From Verrucomicrobiota bacterium (GTDB lineage Bacteria > Verrucomicrobiota > Verrucomicrobiia > Opitutales > UBA953), in NCBI GenBank assembly GCA_016871415.1, contig VHDL01000015.1, forward strand, positions 1 to 56,446: a DNA stretch of 56,446 nucleotides, given 5' to 3'. The notes below the pieces were generated by a model that saw only the letters and a program-made list of their open reading frames with translations, ran no database searches and had not been told where the DNA came from. Below, piece after piece: positions 42,879-50,833 of the stretch (position 1 is its first letter; every line of letters starts with the position of its first letter). The translations under genes and the position numbers were made by a program.

Positions 42879-44033
42879 TCACTTCAGCTGGCTGTGGGTC
42901 CGGCGGTATTCGGTCGGGGTCATGCCGACCTCGCGTCGGAAAGCGGTGAAGAAACTGTTGGTGTTGGGGTAGCCGCAGCTGGCGGCCACGGTCTCGACCT
43001 TGTCGTCTCCTGCGGCCAGCAACTTCTTCGCGCCTTCCATCCTTGCCTTGATGATGAGTTCGCCCGGAGTCGCGCCGAGGTGCTTGAGGAACGCCTGACG
43101 CAGGCCGCGCTCCGACATTGCGGCGGCTCGGGCGACTTCCTTGACGCCGATGTTGTTGCCGAAGCCGGCCTCGATGCAGCGCAGGGCCTTGGCGATGCCG
43201 CGATGTCCGACGGCCATCATGTCGCTGCTCAGCCGGGTGTGGATGCCGGCCGGAGCGATGAGCACGGGCGCGGAGGGCTTCTTCTCGTCGTCCATCATGC
43301 GGTCAAGCAGGGCCGCGCCGCGGTACCCCTGCTCCTCCAGGTTCGTGTCGACCGCCGAGATGGACCGGTTGGTCCCGCCCACGGCCAGCAGGTGGTCGTC
43401 GACGCCGACCACGGCCACGTCTCCGGGGACCTTCAGGCCGATCTCCTCGCAGAGCTCGCAGACCTCCACCGCCAGCGTGCCGTTGGCGGCGAAGACCCCG
43501 AGCGGCTTCGGGGCCGACTTCATCCTGTCGGCCAGCCAGCGGCGACGTCTGAGCCAGTCAGCGGGCGTCCGGTCCCCCTTCCAGCGTAGGCGCTCGCATT
43601 TGAGGCCCATGGACGTGACCTCGTTCACGAAGGAGTCGCACCGACCCACTTGGGACCAGTTGTCGGAATCTCCGTAGAAGGCGAAATGACGCAGACCTCG
43701 GGAGGCGAAATGCTCGGCGACCAGACGGCCGGCCTTGGCGTGGTCCTGGACGACGTGCGCGAAGGGCGTGTCCGGCCGGCGCAGGGAAAAGTCCACCGTG
43801 GGCTTGCCGAGCTTACGCACGAAGGCGGCCAGGTCGTCGCCGGCCGCCAGCCACGCGAGCACGCCGTCGCCGTCCCAGCCCTGAGGGATCTCCTTTTCAT
43901 GGATGATGCTGTGGGCCGCCAGATGCCAGCGCCTCTCCGTGGCGTAGTTCACGATGCCCTTGAGCAGACGGTGGTCATACCAGCCGAGTGCCAGCAGGAC
44001 ATTGCGCGGCTTCCGGAGGTCGGACGGCTTCAC
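42879..44033 (-). CDS. XylR-like transcription regulator: periplasmic-binding-like sensor plus AraC HTH
   Basis: A 384-residue regulator. Residues about 10-270 form a LacI/periplasmic-binding-like ligand domain (RNVLLALGWYDHRLLKGIVNYA; GVFAANGTLAVEVCELCEEIGLKVPGDVAVVGVDDH). Residues about 275-384 are an AraC-type double helix-turn-helix (IGVKEVARAAAMSERGLRQAF; VETVAASCGYPNTNSFFTAFRR; GMTPTEYRR). This is the XylR layout, which activates sugar-use genes on binding a pentose or other sugar. The start is GTG at 44031-44033, with GGTGGAG just upstream acting as a close ribosome site. It converges on the DUF6797 gene, five bases apart; the glycan genes on either side are its obvious candidate targets. 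Confidence 0.9.
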   Translation of the reverse strand: MKPSDLRKPRNVLLALGWYDHRLLKGIVNYATERRWHLAAHSIIHEKEIPQGWDGDGVLAWLAAGDDLAAFVRKLGKPTVDFSLRRPDTPFAHVVQDHAKAGRLVAEHFASRGLRHFAFYGDSDNWSQVGRCDSFVNEVTSMGLKCERLRWKGDRTPADWLRRRRWLADRMKSAPKPLGVFAANGTLAVEVCELCEEIGLKVPGDVAVVGVDDHLLAVGGTNRSISAVDTNLEEQGYRGAALLDRMMDDEKKPSAPVLIAPAGIHTRLSSDMMAVGHRGIAKALRCIEAGFGNNIGVKEVARAAAMSERGLRQAFLKHLGATPGELIIKARMEGAKKLLAAGDDKVETVAASCGYPNTNSFFTAFRREVGMTPTEYRRTHSQLK

Positions 44034-44149
44034 GACTCCACCATGGGTCGCCGCCGGTTCCGGGCAACGAACTTACGCAGTTCCGGGGGTTGAAAAAACG
44101 GCATCCATACGACTCGTAGGTCGCTTCCGTCATTCCGTGACCCCTGCGG
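44034..44149. other. Short gap between the uup and XylR-like genes with a small hairpin
   Basis: The 116-base gap holds GTGACC-CCTGC-GGTCAC (44137-44153), a six-base-pair stem that overlaps the uup stop codon and has no T-run, so it is not a convincing terminator. No clear promoter for the regulator gene was found. Confidence 0.35.
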
Positions 44150-45937
44150 TCACTTTCTGGCGTCCAGTTCCATCCAGCGTGCCAGGGATGCGGCGTGTTC
44201 AGACTCAGTCTCCTGGAGGCGCTTCTGCAGTCCGGCGGCCCTGGCTCCCCCGTCCTTGTAGAGGTCGGGGTCGCCCAGCTGGGCGGTGAGGTCGGCCTGC
44301 TCGGACTCGAGCTGCTCGATCCGGGCCGGCAGGGTCTCCAGTTCCTTGCGCTCCTTGTTGGAGAGCTTGGCGGGGGAGGGGCCCTTGGGCGCGGCCTCGA
44401 CGGGCTTGGCCGGGGCGGAGCGGCGTGCGGCGGCCAGTCTGGCGACCTCCGCGCGCCAGTCGCTGTATCCGCCCACGTGCTCGGTCACGATGCCGTCGCC
44501 TTCGAAGACCAGCGTGCCGGTCACGACGTTGTCGAGGAAGTCGCGGTCGTGGGAGACGACGATGAGCGTGCCGGAGTAGTCGACCAGGATGTCCTCCAGC
44601 ACGTCGAGCGTCTCGGCGTCGAGGTCGTTGGTCGGTTCATCCAGCACGAGGACGTTGGCCGGCTTGGTGAAAAGGCGGGCCAGCAGGAGCCGGTTGCGTT
44701 CTCCACCGGAAAGCACCTTGGCCTTGGAGCGGGCGCGCGAAGGTTCGAACAGGAAGTCCTGCAGATAGCTGATGACGTGGCGGGAGCGTCCCTGGACTTC
44801 GACCGTGTCGGAGTCCCCGGCGATGTTCTCGGCCACGGTCCTGGAGTCGTCGATCTGGCCGCGCATCTGGTCGAAGTAGACCACTTCCAGCTTGGTCCCG
44901 AACTTGATGGAGCCGGACGTCGGGGCGAGCTGTCCGAGCAGCATACGCACGAGGGTCGTCTTGCCGGCGCCGTTGGGTCCGATGAGGCCGAACTTGTCGC
45001 CTCGGCTGAGGTTGAGGCTGAAGTCGCGGATGACAGGATTCCCTCCCGGGTAGGCGAAGGCGATCTTCTCGACCTCGACCACGCGCACGCCGGAGCGTTC
45101 GGCCTCACTGATCTCCATCTTGGCCGAACCGGTCGCGGTGCGCATCCCGGCGCGCTGTTCGCGCAGGCGCTTCAGAGCCTCCATGCGGGCGTTGGACTTG
45201 GTGCGACGGGCGCCCGGGCTGCGGCGTGACCAGGCTTCCTCCTGGGTGAGCTTCTTCTCGAAGGCCGCCCGTTGGCGTTCCTCGGCTTCGAAGAGCTCCT
45301 CCTTGCGGACAAGGTAAGTATCGTAGTCGCACGACCAGCTGGTCAGCTTGCCGCGGTCCAGCTCGAGGATGCGGTTGGCCATCCGTCGCAGGAAGGCGCG
45401 GTCGTGGGTGACGAAGAGCAGGGGCGTGCGACGCTCGAGCAGGAACTCCTCCATCCAGAGGATGGAATCGAGGTCCATGTGGTTCGTCGGCTCGTCCAGC
45501 AGCAGGAGGCCGGGGTCGGAAGCCAGGGCTCGGGCGAGCAGGCACCGGCGCTTGAGTCCGCCCGAAAGGTCGTCGAAGGCACGGTCTTCGGGCAGGCCGA
45601 GTCGGGCCACGAGGTCGTCGACCCGGATGTCCTTCTCCCAGTCTTCGGCCGGGTCGGCGTCGCTCAGTCCTCCGGCCACGATTTCTCGCACCGTGCCGGG
45701 CAGGGAGTCGGGAATCTCCTGGGTGAGTCTCGCCAGACGTACCCCGTCGGGCACCGACACCGTGCCGCTGTCGGGCTGGGTCTCACCGGCGGCCACCCGC
45801 ATCAGCGTCGTCTTGCCCGCGCCGTTGCGTCCCAGCAGGCAGACGCGTTCGCCGGCCTCGATCTGGAGATTGAGCCTGTCCAGCACGGGGGGACCGCCGA
45901 AACCGACGTGGACGTCAAGGAGGCTGAGCAGGGCCAT
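44150..45937 (-). CDS. uup: ABC-F family ATPase, Uup type
   Basis: A 595-residue cytoplasmic ABC-F protein from ATG 45935-45937; the extra upstream frame lacks homology. Two ATPase domains: Walker A GRNGAGKT (36-43), signature LSGGLKRR, Walker B LLLDEPTNHMD; then GPNGAGKT, LSGGERNR, VLDEPTNDLD. The linker is ABC-F-like, and a C-terminal coiled coil (about 520-595, ERKELETLPARIEQLESEQ) marks the Uup branch. ABC-F proteins bind the ribosome E site and relieve stalls; Uup is also linked to DNA-structure phenotypes. It is divergent from the serine hydrolase gene. Confidence 0.92.
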   Translation of the reverse strand: MALLSLLDVHVGFGGPPVLDRLNLQIEAGERVCLLGRNGAGKTTLMRVAAGETQPDSGTVSVPDGVRLARLTQEIPDSLPGTVREIVAGGLSDADPAEDWEKDIRVDDLVARLGLPEDRAFDDLSGGLKRRCLLARALASDPGLLLLDEPTNHMDLDSILWMEEFLLERRTPLLFVTHDRAFLRRMANRILELDRGKLTSWSCDYDTYLVRKEELFEAEERQRAAFEKKLTQEEAWSRRSPGARRTKSNARMEALKRLREQRAGMRTATGSAKMEISEAERSGVRVVEVEKIAFAYPGGNPVIRDFSLNLSRGDKFGLIGPNGAGKTTLVRMLLGQLAPTSGSIKFGTKLEVVYFDQMRGQIDDSRTVAENIAGDSDTVEVQGRSRHVISYLQDFLFEPSRARSKAKVLSGGERNRLLLARLFTKPANVLVLDEPTNDLDAETLDVLEDILVDYSGTLIVVSHDRDFLDNVVTGTLVFEGDGIVTEHVGGYSDWRAEVARLAAARRSAPAKPVEAAPKGPSPAKLSNKERKELETLPARIEQLESEQADLTAQLGDPDLYKDGGARAAGLQKRLQETESEHAASLARWMELDARK

Positions 45938-45985
45938 TCGCCCGGAGAAGTGAGGCTCGGCGCCTCGGCTGGCGAGGAAAATGGA

Positions 45986-46005
45986 CCGAGGCTTTTTTCT
46001 GTCCC
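45986..46005 (+). promoter_or_regulatory. Shared upstream element, copy 2
   Basis: The 20 bases CCGAGGCTTTTTTCTGTCCC are 18/20 identical to 40572-40591. A TTATCT (46023-46028) follows at a similar distance and could be the -10 box of the gene starting at 46048. The flanking CCTCGG can pair with CCGAGG to give a small hairpin in this copy only, so the hairpin is not the conserved feature. Confidence 0.5.
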
Positions 46006-46047
46006 TCGGCTCTCCCGTCGGCTTATCTGGCCGCACCCCGAATCCCG

Positions 46048-48063
46048 ATGCGTATCGTCGCCGTACTCGCCTTCATCGCCTTCTCCGCTTCGGCCGTCGC
46101 CGACGGTCCCAAGGACAACCTGCCCGCGGCGGTCCGACCGATCCCTCCGACCGACAAGGCCGTGCCCGTGTCCGAGGCCGACCGCGCCGCGCTCAACGCA
46201 TCATTGGTCGAACTCCGCAAGGACATCGACGCCGCCGCCAAGGCGCAGGCCAGGAACGCCCGGCTGCAGGAATTCCTGCCTGACCTGGAAATCTACCACA
46301 AGGCGGTGGACTGGGCGCTCCGTCACAACGAGGTCTTCAAGAAGGAGGAGATCAAGTCCGCCCACGAACTGATCGCCGAGGGCAGGGCGCGCGCGGCCGC
46401 CTTCGCCAAGGGCGAGACGCCCTGGACGACGCAGACGGGCCTGGTGGTGCGCGGCTACCGTTCGCGCATCGACGGTTCGGTGCAGCCCTACGGCATGGTC
46501 ATTCCCGCCGGTTGGGCGAACGGCGCGCCGATGCGCCTCGACTTCTGGTGCCACGGCCGCGGGGAGACCCTGACCGAACTGGCCTTCATGACCGAACGGC
46601 GGCGCAACGTCGGGCAGGTCCCCGCCGACGGCCGGCTGGTCTTGCATCTCTACGGACGCTACTGCTGCGCGAACAAGTTCGCGGGAGAAGTCGACCTCTG
46701 GGAGGCCTACGAGCACGCTCGCCGATCCTACGCCATCGACGACGACCGGCTGTTCATCCGCGGGTTCTCGATGGGCGGCGCGGCCGTCTGGCAGTTCGGG
46801 GCTCACTACGCGGACCGCTGGTGCGGCATCAGCCCCGGTGCCGGTTTCTCCGAGACTCCCGAGTTCCTCAACGTCTTCCAGAACGAGGACGTATCCAAGA
46901 TACCTTCCTGGCAGAAGACCCTCTGGGGCTGGTACAACGCGAGCGACGTGCCGGTGAACTTCACCAACGCGCCGCTGGTCGCCTACAGCGGCGAGCTGGA
47001 CAAGCAGAAGCAGGCCGCCGACGTGATGGCCCGGGAGCTTTCCAAGGTCGGCGTCACCATGACGCACATCATCGGACCGCAGACGGCCCACAAGATCCAC
47101 CCGGACTCCATGGCCGAGATTGAGCGTCGGCTGGCCCAGATGGCCTCCGCCGGCCGCGACCGCATGCCCCGGCAGGTCGCCTTCGAGACGTTCTTCCTCC
47201 GCTACAACCAGATGCACTGGGTGCAGATCGACCGCATGGAGTCCCACTGGACGAAGGCGCGCATCCAGGCCGACGCCGTGCATGCCGCCATCATCAACGT
47301 GATGACCCGCAACGTCACCGCCTTCACCCTCGACATGCCCGCCGGCCTGTCCCCTCAGTCGCGGTTCATCACGACCGTGGTCAAAGTCGACGGGCAGGAC
47401 GTCCAGACGGTCACCGCCGGAAGCGATCGATCCTGGAAGGTCTCCTTGGTCCGCAAGGACGGCCGGTGGACTGTCGGGAAGCCCGACGACGGCGCCCTGA
47501 CCAAGCGCCACGGGGTGTCCGGCCCCATCGACGACGCATTCATGGACGCCTTCCTCTTCGTCTCGCCCTCGGGCAAGGCGCTCAATGAGAAGGTCGGAGC
47601 CTGGACGAAGTCCGAACGCGAGCGGGCCGTCTTCGAATGGCGCCGCCAGTTCCGCGGCGACGCCCCGATGAAGACCGACGCGCAGGTGACCGAGGCCGAC
47701 ATCGCGTCGCGCAACCTCGTCCTGTGGGGCGACCCTTCGAGCAACGCCGTCCTGGCCAGGATCGCGGACCGCCTCCCCATCAAGTGGACCGCCGAAGGGC
47801 TGACGGTGGACGGTCGCACTTACGCCGCGGGCGAGCACGCCCCCGTCCTGGTCTATCCGAACCCCCTGAACCCTTCCCGCTACGTCGTCATCAACAGCGG
47901 CTTCACCTATCGGGAATACGACTACCTGAACAACGCCCGTCAGGTGCCCAAGCTCCCCGACTGGGCCGTGATCGACCTGCGCACCCCGCCCGACTCGATG
48001 TCGCCCGGCAAGGTCGTCGACGCCGGTTTCTTCGACGACGCCTGGGGCTGGCGCAAGCGCTGA
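46048..48063 (+). CDS. Secreted serine hydrolase with alpha/beta fold (prolyl-oligopeptidase-like)
   Basis: A 671-residue protein with a signal peptide (MRIVAVLAFIAFSASAVA). A helical N-terminal part (about 40-125) precedes an alpha/beta-hydrolase core: FWCHGRGET (167-175, oxyanion region), nucleophile Ser241 in IRGFSMGGAAVW, and the candidate His in GPQTAHKIHP. The C-terminal 290 residues form a beta-rich domain of unknown role, preserved in PVC relatives annotated as prolyl oligopeptidase-family proteins. It probably acts as an esterase or peptidase in the periplasm. The start codon is preceded by AATCCCG, and the element at 45986 lies upstream. Confidence 0.8.
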   Translation: MRIVAVLAFIAFSASAVADGPKDNLPAAVRPIPPTDKAVPVSEADRAALNASLVELRKDIDAAAKAQARNARLQEFLPDLEIYHKAVDWALRHNEVFKKEEIKSAHELIAEGRARAAAFAKGETPWTTQTGLVVRGYRSRIDGSVQPYGMVIPAGWANGAPMRLDFWCHGRGETLTELAFMTERRRNVGQVPADGRLVLHLYGRYCCANKFAGEVDLWEAYEHARRSYAIDDDRLFIRGFSMGGAAVWQFGAHYADRWCGISPGAGFSETPEFLNVFQNEDVSKIPSWQKTLWGWYNASDVPVNFTNAPLVAYSGELDKQKQAADVMARELSKVGVTMTHIIGPQTAHKIHPDSMAEIERRLAQMASAGRDRMPRQVAFETFFLRYNQMHWVQIDRMESHWTKARIQADAVHAAIINVMTRNVTAFTLDMPAGLSPQSRFITTVVKVDGQDVQTVTAGSDRSWKVSLVRKDGRWTVGKPDDGALTKRHGVSGPIDDAFMDAFLFVSPSGKALNEKVGAWTKSERERAVFEWRRQFRGDAPMKTDAQVTEADIASRNLVLWGDPSSNAVLARIADRLPIKWTAEGLTVDGRTYAAGEHAPVLVYPNPLNPSRYVVINSGFTYREYDYLNNARQVPKLPDWAVIDLRTPPDSMSPGKVVDAGFFDDAWGWRKR

Positions 48064-48093
48064 AGGTCGTCCGGGAACCGACCGATGTCGCCG

Positions 48094-48126
48094 CGGTCAC
48101 AACCTTTGCGGTTGTGCCCTGACCGC
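48094..48126. other. Nested hairpin between the hydrolase and GMC oxidoreductase genes
   Basis: An outer arm GCGGTCA pairs with TGACCGC, and inside it CAACC-TTTGC-GGTTG forms a second stem. No T-run follows, so termination is doubtful; it might stabilise the 3' end of the upstream mRNA or be a protein-binding site. Confidence 0.4.
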
Positions 48127-48157
48127 CCCATTTCATCCTTCAATCAGCCCCATCCCC

Positions 48158-49939
48158 ATGCCTGTCATCTCCGAGAAGGAACTGCAGCCCGTCTATGACG
48201 TGATCGTCGTCGGATCCGGCGCCGGCGGCGGTCAGACCGCCTACACGCTCACCATGAACGGCGTGAAGGTGCTCATGCTCGAGGCCGGACGTTACTACGA
48301 TCCCCTCACGGAGACGCCCATGTTCCAGTCACGGGCCCAGGCGCCCCTGCGCGGCATGTCCACGCGTGAGAAGCCTTTCGGTTTCCACGACGCTACCGTC
48401 GACGGCGGCTGGGAGGTCCCGGGGGAGCCTTACACGCAGGCCTCGGACGATCCCGCGCAACGTTTCGACTGGTGGCGCGCACGCATGCTGGGCGGACGTA
48501 CCAACCACTGGGGACGCATCTCCCTCCGCAACGGCCCTTACGATTTCAAGCCCCGTTCGCGTGACGGCCTCGGTTTCGACTGGCCGATGACCTACGAGGA
48601 AGTGGCGCCTTGGTATGACAAGGCCGAGATGCTCGTCGGCGTCTACGGTTCCAACGAAGGCCTTGAGAACACGCCCGATTCCCCCGAAGGCTGCCTGCTG
48701 CCGCCTCCGAAGGCCCGCGCCGGCGAGCTCTACGTCAAGAAGCACGTCGCCAAGTTCGGCATCCCGGTGATTCCGATCCACCGTGCCATCCTGAGCGTGC
48801 GTCAGGATTTCGAGAAGCTCCCGTCCAAGCTGCACCCCGGCAACGCCCGGGCCCAGCGCATCCTCGCCGAGTCCATGAAGGCTCGCGCCGCGTGCTTCTG
48901 GGCCACGGACTGCGGCCGCGGCTGCTCCATCCGTGCGAACTACCAGTCCACGACCGTCCATCTGCCTCCGGCCCTCGCCACCGGCAACCTCGACATCCTC
49001 TGCGACGCGCACGTCCACACCGTGACCCTCGGCAAGGACGGCAAGGCCGATGGCGTGACCTACGTCGACAAGAAGACCGGCAAGGAGCGCGGCGTGAAGG
49101 GCAGGGCGGTGGTCCTCGCGGCCAGCTCGGGCGAGACCGCCCGCATCCTGCTGAATTCCAAGTCCAACCGTCATCCCGCCGGCATGGGCAACTCCTCCGG
49201 CCTGGTCGGCAAGTACATCATGGACACCGTCGGCGCCAAGCTCGGCGGAAGCGTGCCCGCCTTCGAGAACCTCCCCGTGCACAATGAGGAGGGAGCGGGC
49301 ACCCACGTCTACATCCCCTGGTGGCTCTACAAGGAGCAGCTCGCCGGCAAGCTCGGCTTCGCCCGCGGCTACCACATCGAATTCGGCACGGGACGTCGCA
49401 TGCCCGGCCTCGGCGCCGGCGGCGCCGGACCCGGCTACGGCAAGGCCTACAAGGAGGAGGTCCGCCTCCGTTACGGCGCCGGCATCGGCTTCGCCGGCCG
49501 CGGCGAGATGATTCCCAACGAGAACTCCTTTTGCGAGCTCGACCCCGCCGTGAAGGACAAGTGGGGCATCCCCGTGCTCCGTTTCCATTGGAAATGGTCC
49601 GAGCACGAGCTCAAGCAGGCCCTCCACATGGAGCAGACCTTCGCGATGATGATCGAGGCCATCGGCGGCAAGGTGCGCAAGCCCGCCACCGACGGCGCCA
49701 AGGCCATCGAGCCGGGCGGCTCGATCATCCACGAGGTCGGCGGCGCGATCATGGGCGACGACCCGAAGAAGTCCGTCACCAACCGCTGGCACCAGCTCTG
49801 GGACGTGCCCAACGTCGTCCTCAACGACGGTTCCGCGTTCTGCAGCAACGCGGACAAGAACCCCACGCTCACCATCATGGCCCTCGCCTGGCGCTCCTCG
49901 GAGCACCTCATCGAGGAGATGCGCAAGGGCAACCTCTGA
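48158..49939 (+). CDS. GMC-family FAD oxidoreductase (large subunit)
   Basis: A 593-residue glucose-methanol-choline oxidoreductase. The FAD-binding motif VIVVGSGAGGGQTAY (15-29) and LEAGRYYDP lie at the N-terminus. The C-terminal domain has HEVGGAIMGDDPKKS, where HxxG..MG is typical, and a final FCSNADKNPTLTIMALAWR strand. No signal peptide is present; the Tat-signal small subunit encoded next probably carries it across the membrane folded. This pairing is seen in gluconate 2-dehydrogenase and in glucoside 3-dehydrogenases, which oxidise sugars and pass electrons to a cytochrome c. The leader reads CATCCCC before ATG. Confidence 0.92.
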   Translation: MPVISEKELQPVYDVIVVGSGAGGGQTAYTLTMNGVKVLMLEAGRYYDPLTETPMFQSRAQAPLRGMSTREKPFGFHDATVDGGWEVPGEPYTQASDDPAQRFDWWRARMLGGRTNHWGRISLRNGPYDFKPRSRDGLGFDWPMTYEEVAPWYDKAEMLVGVYGSNEGLENTPDSPEGCLLPPPKARAGELYVKKHVAKFGIPVIPIHRAILSVRQDFEKLPSKLHPGNARAQRILAESMKARAACFWATDCGRGCSIRANYQSTTVHLPPALATGNLDILCDAHVHTVTLGKDGKADGVTYVDKKTGKERGVKGRAVVLAASSGETARILLNSKSNRHPAGMGNSSGLVGKYIMDTVGAKLGGSVPAFENLPVHNEEGAGTHVYIPWWLYKEQLAGKLGFARGYHIEFGTGRRMPGLGAGGAGPGYGKAYKEEVRLRYGAGIGFAGRGEMIPNENSFCELDPAVKDKWGIPVLRFHWKWSEHELKQALHMEQTFAMMIEAIGGKVRKPATDGAKAIEPGGSIIHEVGGAIMGDDPKKSVTNRWHQLWDVPNVVLNDGSAFCSNADKNPTLTIMALAWRSSEHLIEEMRKGNL

Positions 49940-49949
49940 ACTTACGACC

Positions 49950-50639
49950 ATGGACAACGAACACCCTGATTCTCTCCGTCGTCTCGACCGCCGGGAGGTG
50001 CTCCGCTGGATCGGTGGCGCCGCCGCCGCGGCGGCGGCCGCCAGCCGGCTGCCCATCGGCGAAGCCCAGACATCCGCGCGCATCGGGCGTGACACCACTC
50101 CGTTCAAGTCTTCCGGACAGCGCATCGGCTGGGATCCGGTGCTCAACAAGAACTACAGTCCCGGCGACCTGTGGCCCCTGACCTTGGACGCTCCGCGTCG
50201 CCGCGCGGCGGCCGCGCTCTGCGACCTGATCCTTCCGCCCGAACCCGGCGACAAGAAGCCGTCCGAGCTCGGCGTGCCCGATTTCATCGATGAGTGGATC
50301 AGCTCACCTTACGATGAGACGAACAAGGACCGTCCCGTCATCATCGAAGGCCTTTCGTGGCTCGACGCCGAATCCGGTCGGCGATTCGGAGGCAAGCCCT
50401 TCGCCGACCTCAGCGAATCCCAGCAGTGCGCCATCGCCGACGACATCTGCGGCAGAACGCCCGTCAGGAATGAGTTCAAGCAGGCGCAGCGCTTCTTCGA
50501 CCGTTTCCGATACCTCGCCGCCAGCGGCTATTACACCACGCCGCAGGGCTGGAAAGACATCGGTTACGTGGGCAATGTCCCCATGGTCGATTTCCCCGGC
50601 CCGACGCCCGAGGCCCTGAAGCACCTGGGGTTGGAATAA
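49950..50639 (+). CDS. Gluconate 2-dehydrogenase subunit 3-family protein, Tat-exported small subunit
   Basis: A 229-residue protein with twin-arginine signal DRREVLRWIGGAAAAAAAAS (13-32). The mature part has the family pattern LDAPRRRAAAALCDLILPP and GVPDFIDEWISSP, ending with GYYTTPQGWKDIGYVG. It is the hitch-hiker subunit that exports and stabilises a GMC dehydrogenase. It starts 10 bases after the GMC gene, forming a two-gene complex. A cytochrome partner could be the large fusion protein encoded next. Confidence 0.9.
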   Translation: MDNEHPDSLRRLDRREVLRWIGGAAAAAAAASRLPIGEAQTSARIGRDTTPFKSSGQRIGWDPVLNKNYSPGDLWPLTLDAPRRRAAAALCDLILPPEPGDKKPSELGVPDFIDEWISSPYDETNKDRPVIIEGLSWLDAESGRRFGGKPFADLSESQQCAIADDICGRTPVRNEFKQAQRFFDRFRYLAASGYYTTPQGWKDIGYVGNVPMVDFPGPTPEALKHLGLE

Positions 50640-50833
50640 GGTCGAGGATCCGAGGGCCGGATGGCCAAGAGGACCGGAGGTTGCAACGCCTTCGGTCTAT
50701 TTGTGTCTGCCTGATGTATCGGGTAGGGTTGAGCGCCCTCGCTCAACCGCGGCTGACCGAGGGCGGTCAGCCCTACCTCTGAATTTAAACTCTTGGAACA
50801 ATCGTTCGTGCGGATTGCCTAACGGCTACCCCC
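50640..50833. other. Intergenic region with a cruciform repeat and an SOS-box-like palindrome
   Basis: The 194 bases upstream of the DUF1080-cytochrome fusion hold the 56-base repeat at 50722-50777 and the palindrome GAACAATCGTTC at 50796-50807. The gene start is preceded by CTACCCCC. No certain -35/-10 pair is seen; TTGGAA at 50794 is a weak -35 candidate. Confidence 0.5.
50722..50777. repeat. REP-like palindromic element with two hairpins inside an outer stem
   Basis: The structure is fully regular. Outer stem GGTAGGG/CCCTACC (50722-50728 with 50771-50777). Hairpin 1: TTGAGCG-CCCT-CGCTCAA (50729-50746). Linker CCGCGG. Hairpin 2: CTGACCG-AGGG-CGGTCAG (50753-50770). All 21 pairs are Watson-Crick. 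The loops CCCT and AGGG are complementary to each other. The two halves differ at four positions, each difference being balanced inside its own arm. This looks like a dispersed repetitive extragenic palindrome; only one copy is in this window. Confidence 0.85.

Noticed and set aside
46201-47838. A 545-codon open frame antisense to the serine hydrolase gene
   Set aside because: No domain or signal motif; the sense strand has a complete alpha/beta hydrolase.
48329-50149. A 606-codon open frame antisense to the GMC oxidoreductase pair
   Set aside because: It spans two recognised genes and the gap between them, with low-complexity product.
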